Source: Nostoc foliaceum FACHB-393 | Lineage (GTDB): Bacteria > Cyanobacteriota > Cyanobacteriia > Cyanobacteriales > Nostocaceae | DNA: 64,000 nt | Reading direction: 5' to 3' | NCBI RefSeq assembly: GCF_014698505.1 | Contig: NZ_JACJTD010000003.1 | Span: forward strand, 124,001-188,000 | In this document: piece after piece, positions 34,856 through 47,224 of the stretch | Layout: every line of letters begins with the position of its first letter | Position numbering within the stretch: position 1 is the first letter of the stretch | Position numbers and translations under genes: made by a program | The notes under the pieces: model-generated | Database searches by the model: none | Seen by the model: only the letters and a program-made list of their open reading frames with translations | What the model was told of the DNA's origin: nothing

Positions 34856-34979
34856 GGAAGATGCCGCTGTAGGCGATAGCCTTCTCGAAGAGTATGGATG
34901 GCAACTGGTCTTGAAAACCAGGTACAGCAAACTGTAGGGGTACCCTATGGGAAGCAAGCTACGATTCCTCTATCTTCCT
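34856..34979 (+). tRNA. tRNA-Ser (UGA) with two insertions
   Basis: 124 nt. Acceptor GGAAGAT/ATCTTCC perfect; anticodon stem CTGGT/ACCAG, loop CTTGAAA gives UGA. About 25 bases of dispersed repeat (GTAGGCGATAGCCTTCTCG) sit in the D arm near 34866-34890. The T loop between AGGGG and CCTCT (34941-34966) is 26 nt, with a CCC-TAT-GGG insert. Discriminator T instead of the usual G. Confidence 0.78.
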
Positions 34980-34984
34980 CTTTT

Positions 34985-35056
34985 CCACCTGAAGCCGAAA
35001 AGCGAGGCGCTGTGCTGATAACACAGAAATAGGAGGGGCAGTACCTCCCTGGTGGA
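34985..35056 (+). tRNA. Degenerate tRNA-Ile (GAU)
   Basis: 72 nt. Acceptor CCACCTG/CTGGTGG has one T-T mismatch; anticodon stem CTGTG/CACAG, loop CTGATAA gives GAU. T stem GGAGG/CCTCC forms, but the loop GGCAGTA lacks the invariant TTC. Confidence 0.62.
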
Positions 35057-35133
35057 TTTATATTTAGCGTTGTATAAAAAAGCTTGCGATATTAATACGG
35101 TCGCACTTGCTCATTTCTTTTTCAAATTAATTA

Positions 35134-35204
35134 GGGTGGTTGGCATACCGGCTGTGCAGCGGGCTTTTAACCCGCAGAAATAGGTTCGACCCCTATACCA
35201 CCCA
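35134..35204 (+). tRNA. tRNA-Lys (UUU)
   Basis: 71 nt, intact: acceptor GGGTGGT/ACCACCC, D stem GCAT/GTGC, anticodon stem GCGGG/CCCGC with loop CTTTTAA, T arm ATAGG TTCGACC CCTAT. It lies 77 bases after the array and may be an independent gene. It ends 1 base before the convergent nagZ-like stop. Confidence 0.92.
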
Positions 35205-35205
35205 T

Positions 35206-36294
35206 TTATGAATAGCAACTAGCGATCGCTAGTTGAGCATGTTGCAATAATATATCTTGATCCAAAGCATGTACGGGATATTGCGGTGTTACTGCCAGTA
35301 GTTTATCGATTCTTTCTCTGGCTGCTTCCACTAATGATTCGTCTAAGCTACCCTTGGTTAGAGAATCAACAAAATCTTCAGCAATGTGATAAGTTCTTTC
35401 AATTGATGATGAATTAATGTTACGCGAGACAATAAACAAGTCGCAGCCTGCATGAAATGACCGCGCCACAGTACCAGCTTTAATAAACATATCTGAGATA
35501 GCTTTCATATCCAAGTCGTCAGATACAACTACTCCCTCAAAGCCAAGTTCCCCTCTAAGTATGGTTTTGAGGATAGCTTGGGAAAGGGTTGCTGGTACAT
35601 CAGCATCTATCCTGGGAAATAAAATATGGGCAGTCATGATTAAAGGAATCTGTACTTCGATTAAAGCTCTAAAAGGTATGAGTTCTCGAATTCGCAGGTC
35701 TTCTAGAGTTAAATTAAGTATTGGTAGTTCAATGTGAGAGTCCTTGCTAGTGTCTCCATGTCCGGGGAAGTGTTTGGCACATCCCAAAATTCCTGACTCT
35801 TGAAGTCCAAGGTAGTAGTCACGGGCACCTTGAGTAGCAGTTTCGGGAGTGTTACCAAAGGCACGAGGCCCAATAATGGGATTGTGGGGATATGAAAAAA
35901 TATCTGCTATGGGTGCCCAAGATAAATTGATTCCCAGTGATTTTAGCTCTAATGCTGTGGCTTTTGCTACTTCGCGGGCGTGCGATCGCAGCAATAACGC
36001 ATGAGGAAATCGCGTAATCGGCTGTGGTGTGCGAATGACACGACCTCCTTCATGATCCAGAGTCATAAACATGAAATCGCGTTCGGTATATTTTCGTATT
36101 TGACTGGTCAAATCTTTAAAGCTTTCCAGCCAAACTTGATATGGGGTACCATCCAAAAAGTTCTTCGCAAAAAAGATCACCCCGATTGGTCTCAATTCAT
36201 TGAGTGCACGTTTATCATCATCGCTTAATGTAGTGCCGGAAATACCTAGAATCAGGTGATGTCCAAAGCGCCTTAGCTCCTGCGATACACTCAT
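35206..36294 (-). CDS. nagZ: Beta-N-acetylhexosaminidase (glycoside hydrolase family 3, NagZ-like)
   Basis: 362 residues. Removes N-acetylglucosamine, probably from peptidoglycan fragments in recycling. The family-3 barrel is visible: FMTLDHEGGRVIRTP, SWAPIADIF, then the signature KHFPGHGDTSKDSHIELP, which carries the NagZ general-acid His/Asp pair. The nucleophile Asp is in VVSDDLDMKAIS. Length (E. coli 341) fits. No signal peptide. Start ATG 36294. Confidence 0.88.
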   Translation of the reverse strand: MSVSQELRRFGHHLILGISGTTLSDDDKRALNELRPIGVIFFAKNFLDGTPYQVWLESFKDLTSQIRKYTERDFMFMTLDHEGGRVIRTPQPITRFPHALLLRSHAREVAKATALELKSLGINLSWAPIADIFSYPHNPIIGPRAFGNTPETATQGARDYYLGLQESGILGCAKHFPGHGDTSKDSHIELPILNLTLEDLRIRELIPFRALIEVQIPLIMTAHILFPRIDADVPATLSQAILKTILRGELGFEGVVVSDDLDMKAISDMFIKAGTVARSFHAGCDLFIVSRNINSSSIERTYHIAEDFVDSLTKGSLDESLVEAARERIDKLLAVTPQYPVHALDQDILLQHAQLAIASCYS

Positions 36295-37050
36295 AATCTT
36301 TTACCTATAAGTTGTGCGGTAAACAACAGAGTTGTTCAACCTAGAGGACATAAACCTTTATCCTACATCCTTATGGAGAGTGACGAGCTTTCAAACGGAG
36401 GTTTTTATTCTAGTTTCCATGCCGAGTATGGGAATATCTTTTAGAGGCTGTGACCTAAGATAATTAAGCCAAAATATTCAGCATAATTACTGGTGCTACT
36501 AGAGATTAGTTTTCCCACAAAAGCATTCTGCTGTTTCAATAGATATTTGCTCTGTTGCGCCATCAAACAACTCCCTAATGACTCAGAATTATTGCTAATA
36601 CATACTAACTACTCAACAGTCAAAATACTTAAACTAGAACATAATTGGTCTTAATTTTTACTTTATTTATGTATTCACTTTAGGAAAATATATCTTAAAT
36701 TAACTAGCAGTCTTCAACTACTACCCTAAATATTTCCTCAGAGTAAATATACGACTTAGCAAAGAAATCAACTACTTTAAGACAATATTTAGGATTAGCT
36801 ATTTTCAGTCAAAGGAATTACTTTTGTTTCCCTAAATTTCTTACCCGTAAATCTAGATAAAATGTTCGCCAAAACCTATTAGCAACAATGGTGTTGGCAA
36901 TTTTGTTGGGTAGGTGCGCGTAGGTAAAATTCCCTTTGGTAAAAGTTTTTTGGGGAAGCGATCGCACAATGACTGCCAAATGTAACGGTTTGCAACGTAT
37001 AATGAGAATCAACAAAACCATTAAGAAATATTGAAGGGCATTAAGGTTAA
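36295..37050. other. 756-base region upstream of crtP, no gene seen
   Basis: AT-rich, and must hold the promoters of nagZ and crtP. A 67-codon minus-strand ORF (36818-37021) looks random. A HIP1 site lies near 36958. No operator that I can support. Confidence 0.35.
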
Positions 37051-39406
<2,356 letters not shown>

Positions 39407-39490
39407 GAAATTAGTCATTTGTCGTTACCGAAGACAAATGACTATTGACTCTTAAAAGCAAGTCTGGTAACATTGATATTCGTGAGTCAT

Positions 39491-39582
39491 GGAGAGGTGG
39501 CTGAGTGGTCGAAAGCGGCAGATTGCTAATCTGTTGTACGGCAGGCAACTCCGTACCGAGGGTTCGAATCCCTCCCTCTCCG
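39491..39582 (+). tRNA. tRNA-Ser (GCU), stand-alone
   Basis: 92 nt, intact: acceptor GGAGAGG/CCTCTCC, anticodon loop TTGCTAA (GCU) on stem CAGA/TCTG, long variable arm, T arm GAGGG TTCGAAT CCCTC, discriminator G. Probably the housekeeping gene for AGC/AGU codons, compared with the array copy at 34260. Confidence 0.95.
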
Positions 39583-39761
39583 TTTTCCAGCTTTTAATAC
39601 ACAGAGCATATGCTGTGTATAATACTAATACTAGTGTAGTGGTAAATATTTCTACTCCCAAAGATGGATGATATGATTTATCCTTTGGAGTCCTGATAAG
39701 ATCCAGCTAAGTTTGAATCTTACTTTTAGGCTCCTAGATATCTGAGGAGTGAAATATACTT

Positions 39762-41084
39762 ATGAGAAAAATTAGCGCTGCCTTAACCTTCAGTATAGCT
39801 ACCCTAGCAACTGGGTTCCTAGTTGGGGCTTGTGGTGATACCAGTGCCCCCAATAGCACAGCTACCAACGGAAGTACTGCTACCCCAGCGGCAAACTCAA
39901 CTACTACAAGCACTGGTAAAGGGCTAAAAATTGGTTCCCTGCTACCAACAACAGGCGACTTGGCTTCTGTGGGACAACAGATGCTAGGTTCTGTCCCTTT
40001 ACTCGTCGATACAGTCAATGCTTGCGGTGGGGTGAATGGTGAACCTGTTACCTTGGTGCAAGTAGACGACCAAACCGACCCCAAAGCTGGTGCTGCCGGT
40101 ATGACCAAACTAGCAACTTTAGATAAAGTTGCAGGTGTCGTTGGTTCTTTTGCCAGTAGCGTTTCTAGTGCAGCAGTCTCCATTGCAACGCCGAATAAAG
40201 TTATGCTGGTTTCCCCTGGTAGTACCAGTCCTGTGTTTACTGAAAAGTCCCAAAAAGGCGACTTTAATGGTTTTTGGGCGCGTACCGCTCCCCCCGATAC
40301 CTACCAAGCACTAGCATTAGCCCAACTTGCTAATAAAAAAGGTTTCAAGCGAATTTCTACAGTCGTGATTAATAACGATTATGGCGTAGGCTTTGAAAAA
40401 GCATTTGTGCAAACTTTTGAAAAATTGGGTGGAACCATCGTTAATAAAGATAAGCCTGTCCGCTACGACCCGAAAGCCCAGACATTTGATACAGAAGCGG
40501 CTGCTGCTTTTGCTGGGAAGCCAGATGCAGTCCTAGCTGTACTGTACGCTGAAACTGGCAGTCTGTTCTTGAAAGCCGCCTATCAGCAAGGTGTAGCTAA
40601 GGGAGTGCAGATTCTGCTTACAGATGGAGTAAAATCACCCACTTTCCCAGAACAAGTTGGCAAAGGCAGTGATGGTAAATATATTTTAACTGGTGCGATC
40701 GGTACAGTACCCGGTTCCGATGGTAAAGCACTAGAAGCTTTCAACAAGCTATGGAAAGATAAAAAGGGTGGTGCGCCAGGGGAATATGCTCCTCAAGCTT
40801 GGGATGCGGCTGCCCTATTGACGTTGGCAGCGCAAGCTGCTAAGGAAAATACGGGCGTTGGCGTAGCCAGCAAAATTCGTGAAGTTGCTAATGGGCCTGG
40901 CACAGAAGTTACCGATGTCTGCGAGGGGCTAAAGTTGCTTAAAGAGGGTCAAGATATCAACTACCAAGGTGCCAGCGGCAACGTAGACGTTGATGCTAAC
41001 GGTGATGTTGTTGGTGTATATGATGTATGGACGGTAGGAGACGATGGCCAAATCAAGGTAATTGACAAAGTTACCCCTAAATAG
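39762..41084 (+). CDS. Branched-chain/neutral amino-acid-type ABC binding lipoprotein
   Basis: 440 residues. Signal peptide with lipobox LVGAC (Cys near residue 24), then a low-complexity Ser/Thr/Ala linker. The body is a LivK-type type-I binding fold: LKIGSLLPTTGDLASVGQQM, VNGEPVTLVQVDDQTDPKAG, VVGSFASSVSSAAVSIATPNKV, VINNDYGVGFEKAF and YAPQAWDAAALLTLAA. Candidates include the NatB-like amino-acid binding proteins of Nostoc or a urea-type one; I cannot choose. No permease genes are linked. Confidence 0.85.
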   Translation: MRKISAALTFSIATLATGFLVGACGDTSAPNSTATNGSTATPAANSTTTSTGKGLKIGSLLPTTGDLASVGQQMLGSVPLLVDTVNACGGVNGEPVTLVQVDDQTDPKAGAAGMTKLATLDKVAGVVGSFASSVSSAAVSIATPNKVMLVSPGSTSPVFTEKSQKGDFNGFWARTAPPDTYQALALAQLANKKGFKRISTVVINNDYGVGFEKAFVQTFEKLGGTIVNKDKPVRYDPKAQTFDTEAAAAFAGKPDAVLAVLYAETGSLFLKAAYQQGVAKGVQILLTDGVKSPTFPEQVGKGSDGKYILTGAIGTVPGSDGKALEAFNKLWKDKKGGAPGEYAPQAWDAAALLTLAAQAAKENTGVGVASKIREVANGPGTEVTDVCEGLKLLKEGQDINYQGASGNVDVDANGDVVGVYDVWTVGDDGQIKVIDKVTPK

Positions 41085-41085
41085 A

Positions 41086-41160
41086 AAGTTAGGAGTTGTG
41101 AGTTATGAATTTAATCTTAATAACTCCTAACTCCTAACTTCTAACTTCTAACTTCTAACT
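41086..41160. repeat. Heptamer repeat with inverted copy between convergent genes
   Basis: GTTAGGAGTT faces AACTCCTAAC, with further CTAACTT heptamers. It lies between the binding protein and the porin-like gene, and probably ends both transcripts. Confidence 0.55.
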
Positions 41161-41161
41161 C

Positions 41162-42052
41162 TTAAAACCCACTGAAGTTGTAACCAACTCCTAACAACAA
41201 GCCTATATCAGTTTCATTGAAAAAGCCGGCATTCACAGCGGCCGTTGCTGTGAATTGAGGAGTTAGAGGCACATCAATGCCACCAGATACTAAAAAGGCA
41301 AATTGCGAATCATCACCAGTTTTGTAAGCTGCACCTACTCCGACGTAAGGTGCAATTGGTAATGGTTCGCTAAAAGCATCTGCTGATTGGAAAGTAAAAT
41401 CGTAGGTGATAGGAAGTAAAACTGTGGTGTTGTCCCCAAATACGGCTGAGGGTCGCACAGATATAGAATTTGTCAGTCCGATTTTACTGACTACCGCGAA
41501 ATTACCATCGCCCAAAGATGAGTCTCCACCACTCAAACCAATGTTAGCAGCAACGCCAATATAACTGCTGCCACCAGCAGTAGTTCTACCTAAATCAATA
41601 TCCGATTGCGCTACCTTGGTAGCAGATGGTTGAGCAGTAGTTTGAGAAGTCGGTTCTACAAACTCAGAGGTGAGCGTCGCAGATGAGGTTGCCACTGTAC
41701 CTGGAATGGGTGTAAGCGTTACACTAGCGTTTTCCTGTATCGCAGCGTTGGGCAGCTGCTGTACATTAGTTAAATTTGTTACTGTAAGTGTTTCAGTTGT
41801 TTCTGTAGCGAAATTTTGACTTGCAGTGTCTAGTTCTGTACTAAACTCGTTGGGAGACGCTACGGTTGTGGAAGGGTCGGTTAATGCCTGACTGCTCACC
41901 TTGTCCACTGTCTGGGCACTTGCAGATAAGCCACTACTCAGGACTGTGAGAGCAGCTATACTTGGTAACCAAAAAACACCTTTAAGAAAAATAGTATTCA
42001 CGTTCACTCCTAAAACAATATTGCCGCGAGAAATAAAGGTTTTTGTTGACAT
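41162..42052 (-). CDS. Porin-like outer-membrane beta-barrel protein
   Basis: 296 residues. N-terminal signal region (LKGVFWLPSIAALTVLSSGLSASAQT), then a Thr/Ser-rich spacer to about residue 140. A barrel-like part follows with alternating strands (SYIGVAANIGLSGG, NFAVVSKIGLTNSISVRPSAVFG, APYVGVGAAYKTG, FTATAAVNAGFF), ending in aromatic YNFSGF as outer-membrane proteins do. Function unknown. Annotated start ATG 42052 gives a slightly long signal region. Confidence 0.65.
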   Translation of the reverse strand: MSTKTFISRGNIVLGVNVNTIFLKGVFWLPSIAALTVLSSGLSASAQTVDKVSSQALTDPSTTVASPNEFSTELDTASQNFATETTETLTVTNLTNVQQLPNAAIQENASVTLTPIPGTVATSSATLTSEFVEPTSQTTAQPSATKVAQSDIDLGRTTAGGSSYIGVAANIGLSGGDSSLGDGNFAVVSKIGLTNSISVRPSAVFGDNTTVLLPITYDFTFQSADAFSEPLPIAPYVGVGAAYKTGDDSQFAFLVSGGIDVPLTPQFTATAAVNAGFFNETDIGLLLGVGYNFSGF

Positions 42053-42626
42053 AAATCAACGAAATCGCGCAATACTCAAAATTTAACACCAAAAAATCGG
42101 TTTTTCCATTTTGACTTTGCTGGATCTATCTAGTTAATATTTACTAGCAAAAAATTAAATATCATATCCTAAATATCTGGAATTTGACAGATGACAAAAA
42201 TTATATTGGCTTTCAGCAAAGAGTCTATTTGTTGAAAAGGTTATCAAAATTGCGAAAACTTTTCCCAAAAAAATTAGTCTACGTCAACATCCAGTTTTCT
42301 TAGTCTTTGTACCAACTGTTCACCACATTAGCTTGAATCTGGTAGGGTGTAGATATTAGTCCTAACGCACTGAAAATCTTGCATGGTGCGTTAGCCTATG
42401 CGATAACACACCCTTAGGAGAATTCCAGACAGCGACGAGTACAGGAGAAAGGCTTCCCATAGGCTATGCTCTATTTACGCCATGCTGTACTATAAATTGC
42501 GCTTTGTAACGAAAAAAGTTGATTGTGAAGTGATATTACGAAGCTTGCAAAAATATTTAGAAATTGTCTACAAAGCAAACATGGTTCTAAGGTAGAACCT
42601 ATTAGGAGAGACTTGAGGCAAATGTG
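42053..42626. other. Intergenic region with one palindrome
   Basis: CTAACGCAC (42362-42370) and GTGCGTTAG (42386-42394) form a hairpin typical of dispersed cyanobacterial repeats. Otherwise AT-rich, with no gene. Confidence 0.45.
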
Positions 42627-42944
42627 ATGAGCGGAAATAATATTCAAAAGTATCGGTTTGTCTGTACCCTGACTTTCGGTGATATCTACGGTCAAATAAT
42701 TGTTTGGTTGATTACAATTACCTTAAGTTTGGCATCAGCTTTGGCGCTGATGGGTGCCAAGCGCCCCGTATACGCTTTAGCAACAGCGGGTCTGGTCGTT
42801 CTGCTATCACTACCTTTCTTGTTGTTTGCGTTTGTCACTACCTTGTTAAATCATATTGAAGTCACTCCTGTAGGGCCTGGAACCAAAATGGAACCCATAC
42901 CAGGTAATGTGTCTCAGCAACAACCTGCACAAGCAACTAGCTAA
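42627..42944 (+). CDS. Small two-helix membrane protein
   Basis: 105 residues from ATG 42627 (GTG 42624 also possible), with GAGG eight bases upstream. Two hydrophobic helices, IIVWLITITLSLASALALMG and LATAGLVVLLSLPFLLFAFVTTLL, then a polar tail PGTKMEPIPGNVSQQQPAQ. No family recognised. It is 212 bases upstream of sdhA, separated by heptamer repeats, so linkage is uncertain. Confidence 0.6.
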   Translation: MSGNNIQKYRFVCTLTFGDIYGQIIVWLITITLSLASALALMGAKRPVYALATAGLVVLLSLPFLLFAFVTTLLNHIEVTPVGPGTKMEPIPGNVSQQQPAQATS

Positions 42945-42954
42945 AGAGTTACAA

Positions 42955-43035
42955 ATTAGGAGTTAGGAGTTAGGAGTTAGGAGTTATAAGTGAAGACCCA
43001 ACTCTTCATTTTTAACTCTTAGTTTAAAATTTGTA
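42955..43035. repeat. GTTAGGA heptamer run
   Basis: Four tandem GTTAGGA units (about 42957-42985), later inverted AACTCTT-like units, flanked by TTACAAATT and AATTTGTAA. STRR-type, non-coding. Confidence 0.6.
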
Positions 43036-43156
43036 ATATTATCCCTGTCTATAGGCAGGGAATTTTTTTGTAGAGACGCGATCGCAATTCCTCTTACTAC
43101 CTGATTAATCACCTCTCTACAATAGAACAGCAGGGGTTTGCAATCAGGGGCTAATT

Positions 43157-44884
43157 ATGCTGGAACACGATGTGATTATTGTCGGGGGTGGATTGGCGGG
43201 ATGTCGCGCTGCTGTGGAAATTGCCCGCACTGACCCCAATTTAAATATTGCTGTGGTTGCCAAAACCCACCCAATTCGTTCCCACTCAGTGGCGGCTCAA
43301 GGTGGTATGGCTGCATCGCTGAAAAATGTTGATTCAGAAGATACTTGGAAGGCACATGCCTTTGATACTGTCAAGGGTTCTGATTACTTGGCAGACCAAG
43401 ACGCTGTAGCAATTCTCACCCAAGAAGCGCCAGATGTGGTGATTGACTTGGAACACATGGGCGTTTTGTTCTCTCGCTTACCTGATGGGCGCATTGCCCA
43501 ACGGGCTTTTGGCGGACATTCCCACAATCGTACTTGCTACGCCGCTGACAAGACCGGTCACGCGATTTTGCACGAATTGGTCAACAACCTGCGGCGTTAT
43601 GGGGTGCAAGTTTATGAAGAGTGGTATGTGATGCGTCTCATTTTGGAAGAAAATGAGGCGAAAGGTGTAGTGATGTTCCATCTTTTGGATGGACATATAG
43701 AGGTGGTGCGGGCTAAGGCAGTGATGTTTGCCACAGGGGGCTATGGTCGCGTTTATAACACCACCTCTAATGATTACGCTTCTTCGGGTGATGGTTTGGC
43801 AATGACTGCGATCGCAGGTTTGCCCCTCGAAGATATGGAATTTGTCCAATTTCATCCCACCGGCTTATATCCAGTAGGCGTGCTGATTTCAGAAGCGGTA
43901 CGGGGGGAAGGGGCGTATCTGATTAATAGTGAAGGCGATCGCTTTATGGCGAACTACGCACCCAGTCGTATGGAACTGGCTCCTCGTGATATTACCTCAC
44001 GAGCGATCGCTTACGAAATTCGCGCCGGACGTGGCATTCATCTTGATGGAACTGCTGGTGGCCCCTTTGTCTATTTGGATCTACGCCATATGGGCAAAGA
44101 AAAAATTATGAGTCGCGTCCCCTTCTGTTGGGAAGAAGCACACCGTTTGGTGGGTGTTGATGCGGTAACTCAACCTATGCCAGTCCGTCCGACAATTCAC
44201 TATTGTATGGGTGGTATTCCAGTTAATACTGATGGTCAAGTCCGCAGTAGTGGTGATGGTTTAGTTGATGCCTTCTTTGCTGCTGGCGAAACATCTTGTG
44301 TATCCGTACATGGTGCTAATCGCTTGGGGAGTAATTCTCTGCTGGAATGTGTCGTTTATGGCAAGAGAACTGGGGCTGCGATCGCGCAATTTGTGCAAAA
44401 ACGCAAGTTGCCCTCTGTGGATGAGCAACGGTATGTAAACGAAGCCCAGCAAGAAATTCAAGCTTTGCTAGAACAACCAGGACAGTATCGCATTAATCAA
44501 GTTCGTCAAGCCTTCCAGGATTGTATGACTGATTACTGCGGTGTTTTCCGCACTGAGGCATTAATGAGTGAAGGGTTACATAAATTAGAAGAAATACAAC
44601 AGCAATATCCACAAATTTATTTAGATGATAAAGGTAGTTGCTGGAATACAGAGCTTGTGGAAGCCTTAGAATTGCGAAGTTTGATGATAGTGGGACAGAC
44701 TATTTTGGCATCAGCTTTAAATCGTCAAGAGAGTCGTGGCGCTCATTTCCGCGAAGATTATTCCGAGCGAGATGATGCCAACTTTCTGAAACACACAATG
44801 GCTTACTATTCACCAGCAGGAATTGATATTCAATATCGTCCAGTGGCGATTACCATGTTTGAGCCAAAAGAGCGGAAATATTAG
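43157..44884 (+). CDS. sdhA: Succinate dehydrogenase / fumarate reductase flavoprotein subunit
   Basis: 575 residues. Oxidises succinate to fumarate, with covalent FAD. The N-terminus [18 protein letters not shown] is the FAD Rossmann motif; [12 protein letters not shown] carries the FAD-linking His. Active-site segments are [18 protein letters not shown] and [29 protein letters not shown] and [18 protein letters not shown] follow. Normal length. The iron-sulfur subunit gene is not adjacent, as is common in cyanobacteria. Confidence 0.95.
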   Translation: MLEHDVIIVGGGLAGCRAAVEIARTDPNLNIAVVAKTHPIRSHSVAAQGGMAASLKNVDSEDTWKAHAFDTVKGSDYLADQDAVAILTQEAPDVVIDLEHMGVLFSRLPDGRIAQRAFGGHSHNRTCYAADKTGHAILHELVNNLRRYGVQVYEEWYVMRLILEENEAKGVVMFHLLDGHIEVVRAKAVMFATGGYGRVYNTTSNDYASSGDGLAMTAIAGLPLEDMEFVQFHPTGLYPVGVLISEAVRGEGAYLINSEGDRFMANYAPSRMELAPRDITSRAIAYEIRAGRGIHLDGTAGGPFVYLDLRHMGKEKIMSRVPFCWEEAHRLVGVDAVTQPMPVRPTIHYCMGGIPVNTDGQVRSSGDGLVDAFFAAGETSCVSVHGANRLGSNSLLECVVYGKRTGAAIAQFVQKRKLPSVDEQRYVNEAQQEIQALLEQPGQYRINQVRQAFQDCMTDYCGVFRTEALMSEGLHKLEEIQQQYPQIYLDDKGSCWNTELVEALELRSLMIVGQTILASALNRQESRGAHFREDYSERDDANFLKHTMAYYSPAGIDIQYRPVAITMFEPKERKY

Positions 44885-44906
44885 CCAAAAGTAAATTTAT
44901 GTAAGA

Positions 44907-44943
44907 AATCGAGGGGACTACAAAAATTTTGTCCACCTCGATT
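44907..44943. terminator. Bidirectional terminator after sdhA
   Basis: AATCGAGG..GGAC and GTCC.CCTCGATT form a stem with an A/T-rich loop, between convergent sdhA and the DUF6887-like gene. Confidence 0.6.
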
Positions 44944-44966
44944 AAGAATATGAAATGATTAAGTTA

Positions 44967-45167
44967 TCAATCAGAACCTAATTGTTTCTGAATCACAGCT
45001 ATTATCTTTTCTTCCCAAGCCGGATCATTTAATTGTATTGCAGCATCACGATGACGAGATTTTCGTCTATCCATGTAAGCATAAAAGGCTTCCTTATCAT
45101 TTTTATGGGTAAGAAGGTAACTCTTTAGCTCTTGGTCGCTCATTGCTGTATAGTTTACCTGATTCAT
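44967..45167 (-). CDS. Small DUF6887-like protein
   Basis: 66 residues: MSDQELKSYLLTHKNDKEAFYAYMDRRKSR, a helical, charged sequence that I associate with the cyanobacterial DUF6887 family. It follows a DUF6888-like gene by 28 bases on the same strand; the two families usually occur as neighbours. Function unknown; two-gene small-protein pairs of this kind recall toxin-antitoxin modules, but nothing here proves it. Confidence 0.65.
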   Translation of the reverse strand: MNQVNYTAMSDQELKSYLLTHKNDKEAFYAYMDRRKSRHRDAAIQLNDPAWEEKIIAVIQKQLGSD

Positions 45168-45210
45168 AGTTCTATACTACATTCATGGTTATATACTACA
45201 TTAATGGTTT
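45168..45210 (-). repeat. Direct repeat between the two small genes
   Basis: On the plus strand TATACTACATT(C/A)ATGGTT occurs twice, about 21 bases apart. On the coding strand it holds the stop codon of the upstream gene and the approach to the start of the downstream one. Each copy contains TGTAGTAT. Confidence 0.6.
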
Positions 45211-45375
45211 AATTTCTAGCTCTATTCCTTCATTTTGCCCAGCTAATATAAATATATTGAGCGATCGTTCATCTAATCGCACGATGTGAATTGGCTGAAA
45301 CATCACATTTGTAAGTTGATGGCAAAGTCTATATAAGGATTGTAGCTGTTCTACTCTTGGTTGTAGCTCGTCCAT
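45196..45375 (-). CDS. Small DUF6888-like protein
   Basis: 59 residues, translated by hand: begins MDELQPRVEQLQSLYRLCH, then FQPIHIVRLDERSLNIFIL and ends AGQNEGIELEIKPLM. The pattern LYRLC...FQPIHIVRLDER...I.ILAGQNE..E is the one I associate with DUF6888, partner of DUF6887. Too short for common gene-finding cutoffs. A HIP1-like site codes for DERS. Function unknown. Confidence 0.65.
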   Translation of the reverse strand: MDELQPRVEQLQSLYRLCHQLTNVMFQPIHIVRLDERSLNIFILAGQNEGIELEIKPLM

Positions 45376-45462
45376 GAATGTTTATCTTTATAAATTTATA
45401 TGTAACATATTTAATCATATAAACCCATCCAGCGATGCTCTGATAGTTGTAATTCTCACATC

Positions 45463-46008
45463 CTATTTAGCATTCCAAATGAACTTTCCCTTCTCACCGG
45501 GATATGCTGCTCCCTCTTTTTCACGCCACTCGAAGTATATTTCAATTGGCATTTTCAAATTCTTCATTAAGTGCAAAGTGTTACGCCAAGCAAGATTTGA
45601 ATCTACACCTTGTATCGAAATGTTTACCTCTGGTAAGTAGTGAAAACCAGAATTAATTTTTTCACCCTTAACAACATGGGCAAGGGTTAGCTTCATGAGT
45701 TCCTCTACAGAAAATCCTTGTCGAATAGCAATTTCGTGTGCTGCATCAACGATTTTGTTCCAATTCGGTTGATGAATTTCCTGACTACCAATGACGGCTC
45801 GAAGCACTCTGGTATAGTGCAAATTGCTCGGAGTATCAGGTTCAAGAACTTTATAATTCTCGGTTTCAGAAACTTTCTGAGGCTGGTAACGTGCCTCATA
45901 TTCATTCAATAACTTCTCAATAACAGTGATGGGTGTATCCTCGAAAGGGACAGCTAGAGCTTGGAGCCTTTTGTAAATGGGATCAGGTATTCTGATAACC
46001 GGCATCAT
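45463..46008 (-). CDS. Cyanobacterial protein of unknown function (possibly SidA-like annotation group)
   Basis: 181 residues from the double ATG at 46008, which has AAGGA seven bases upstream; a longer TTG start at 46047 is less likely. N-terminus MMPVIRIPDPIYKRLQALAVPFEDTPITVIEKLLNEYE looks like a ribbon-helix-helix or helical domain. The second half GFHYLPEVNISIQGVDSNLAW...IEIYFEWREKEGAA is a conserved domain that I have seen in many cyanobacterial proteins, of unknown role. It lies upstream of the small DUF pair on the same strand, 87 bases apart. Confidence 0.7.
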   Translation of the reverse strand: MMPVIRIPDPIYKRLQALAVPFEDTPITVIEKLLNEYEARYQPQKVSETENYKVLEPDTPSNLHYTRVLRAVIGSQEIHQPNWNKIVDAAHEIAIRQGFSVEELMKLTLAHVVKGEKINSGFHYLPEVNISIQGVDSNLAWRNTLHLMKNLKMPIEIYFEWREKEGAAYPGEKGKFIWNAK

Positions 46009-46228
46009 ATATCCTTGTGTATTTACTCTTTTATATATATGTAACACATATATATTTAAAATGCCAGTTACTTTTTAATCTGCACCAGTCTATCCAGGAT
46101 TTCCGCTACGACCAAAATTTGAAAGTGAATGATTGCCTAACAGTAAAATTTAATGACGTTATAAGCATGTTAGTTCAGCCTAATCCGGCATTGAAAAAGC
46201 TGGTGACAATGATGGCTCACTGGTGTGA

Positions 46229-47224
<996 letters not shown>

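Noticed and set aside
33588..35204. CRISPR array as explanation for the repeated GGGTACCC pieces
   Set aside because: The spacing is irregular and each copy sits inside a tRNA arm; no cas genes are present.
36818..37021. 67-codon minus ORF upstream of crtP
   Set aside because: Random-looking composition and no start signal.
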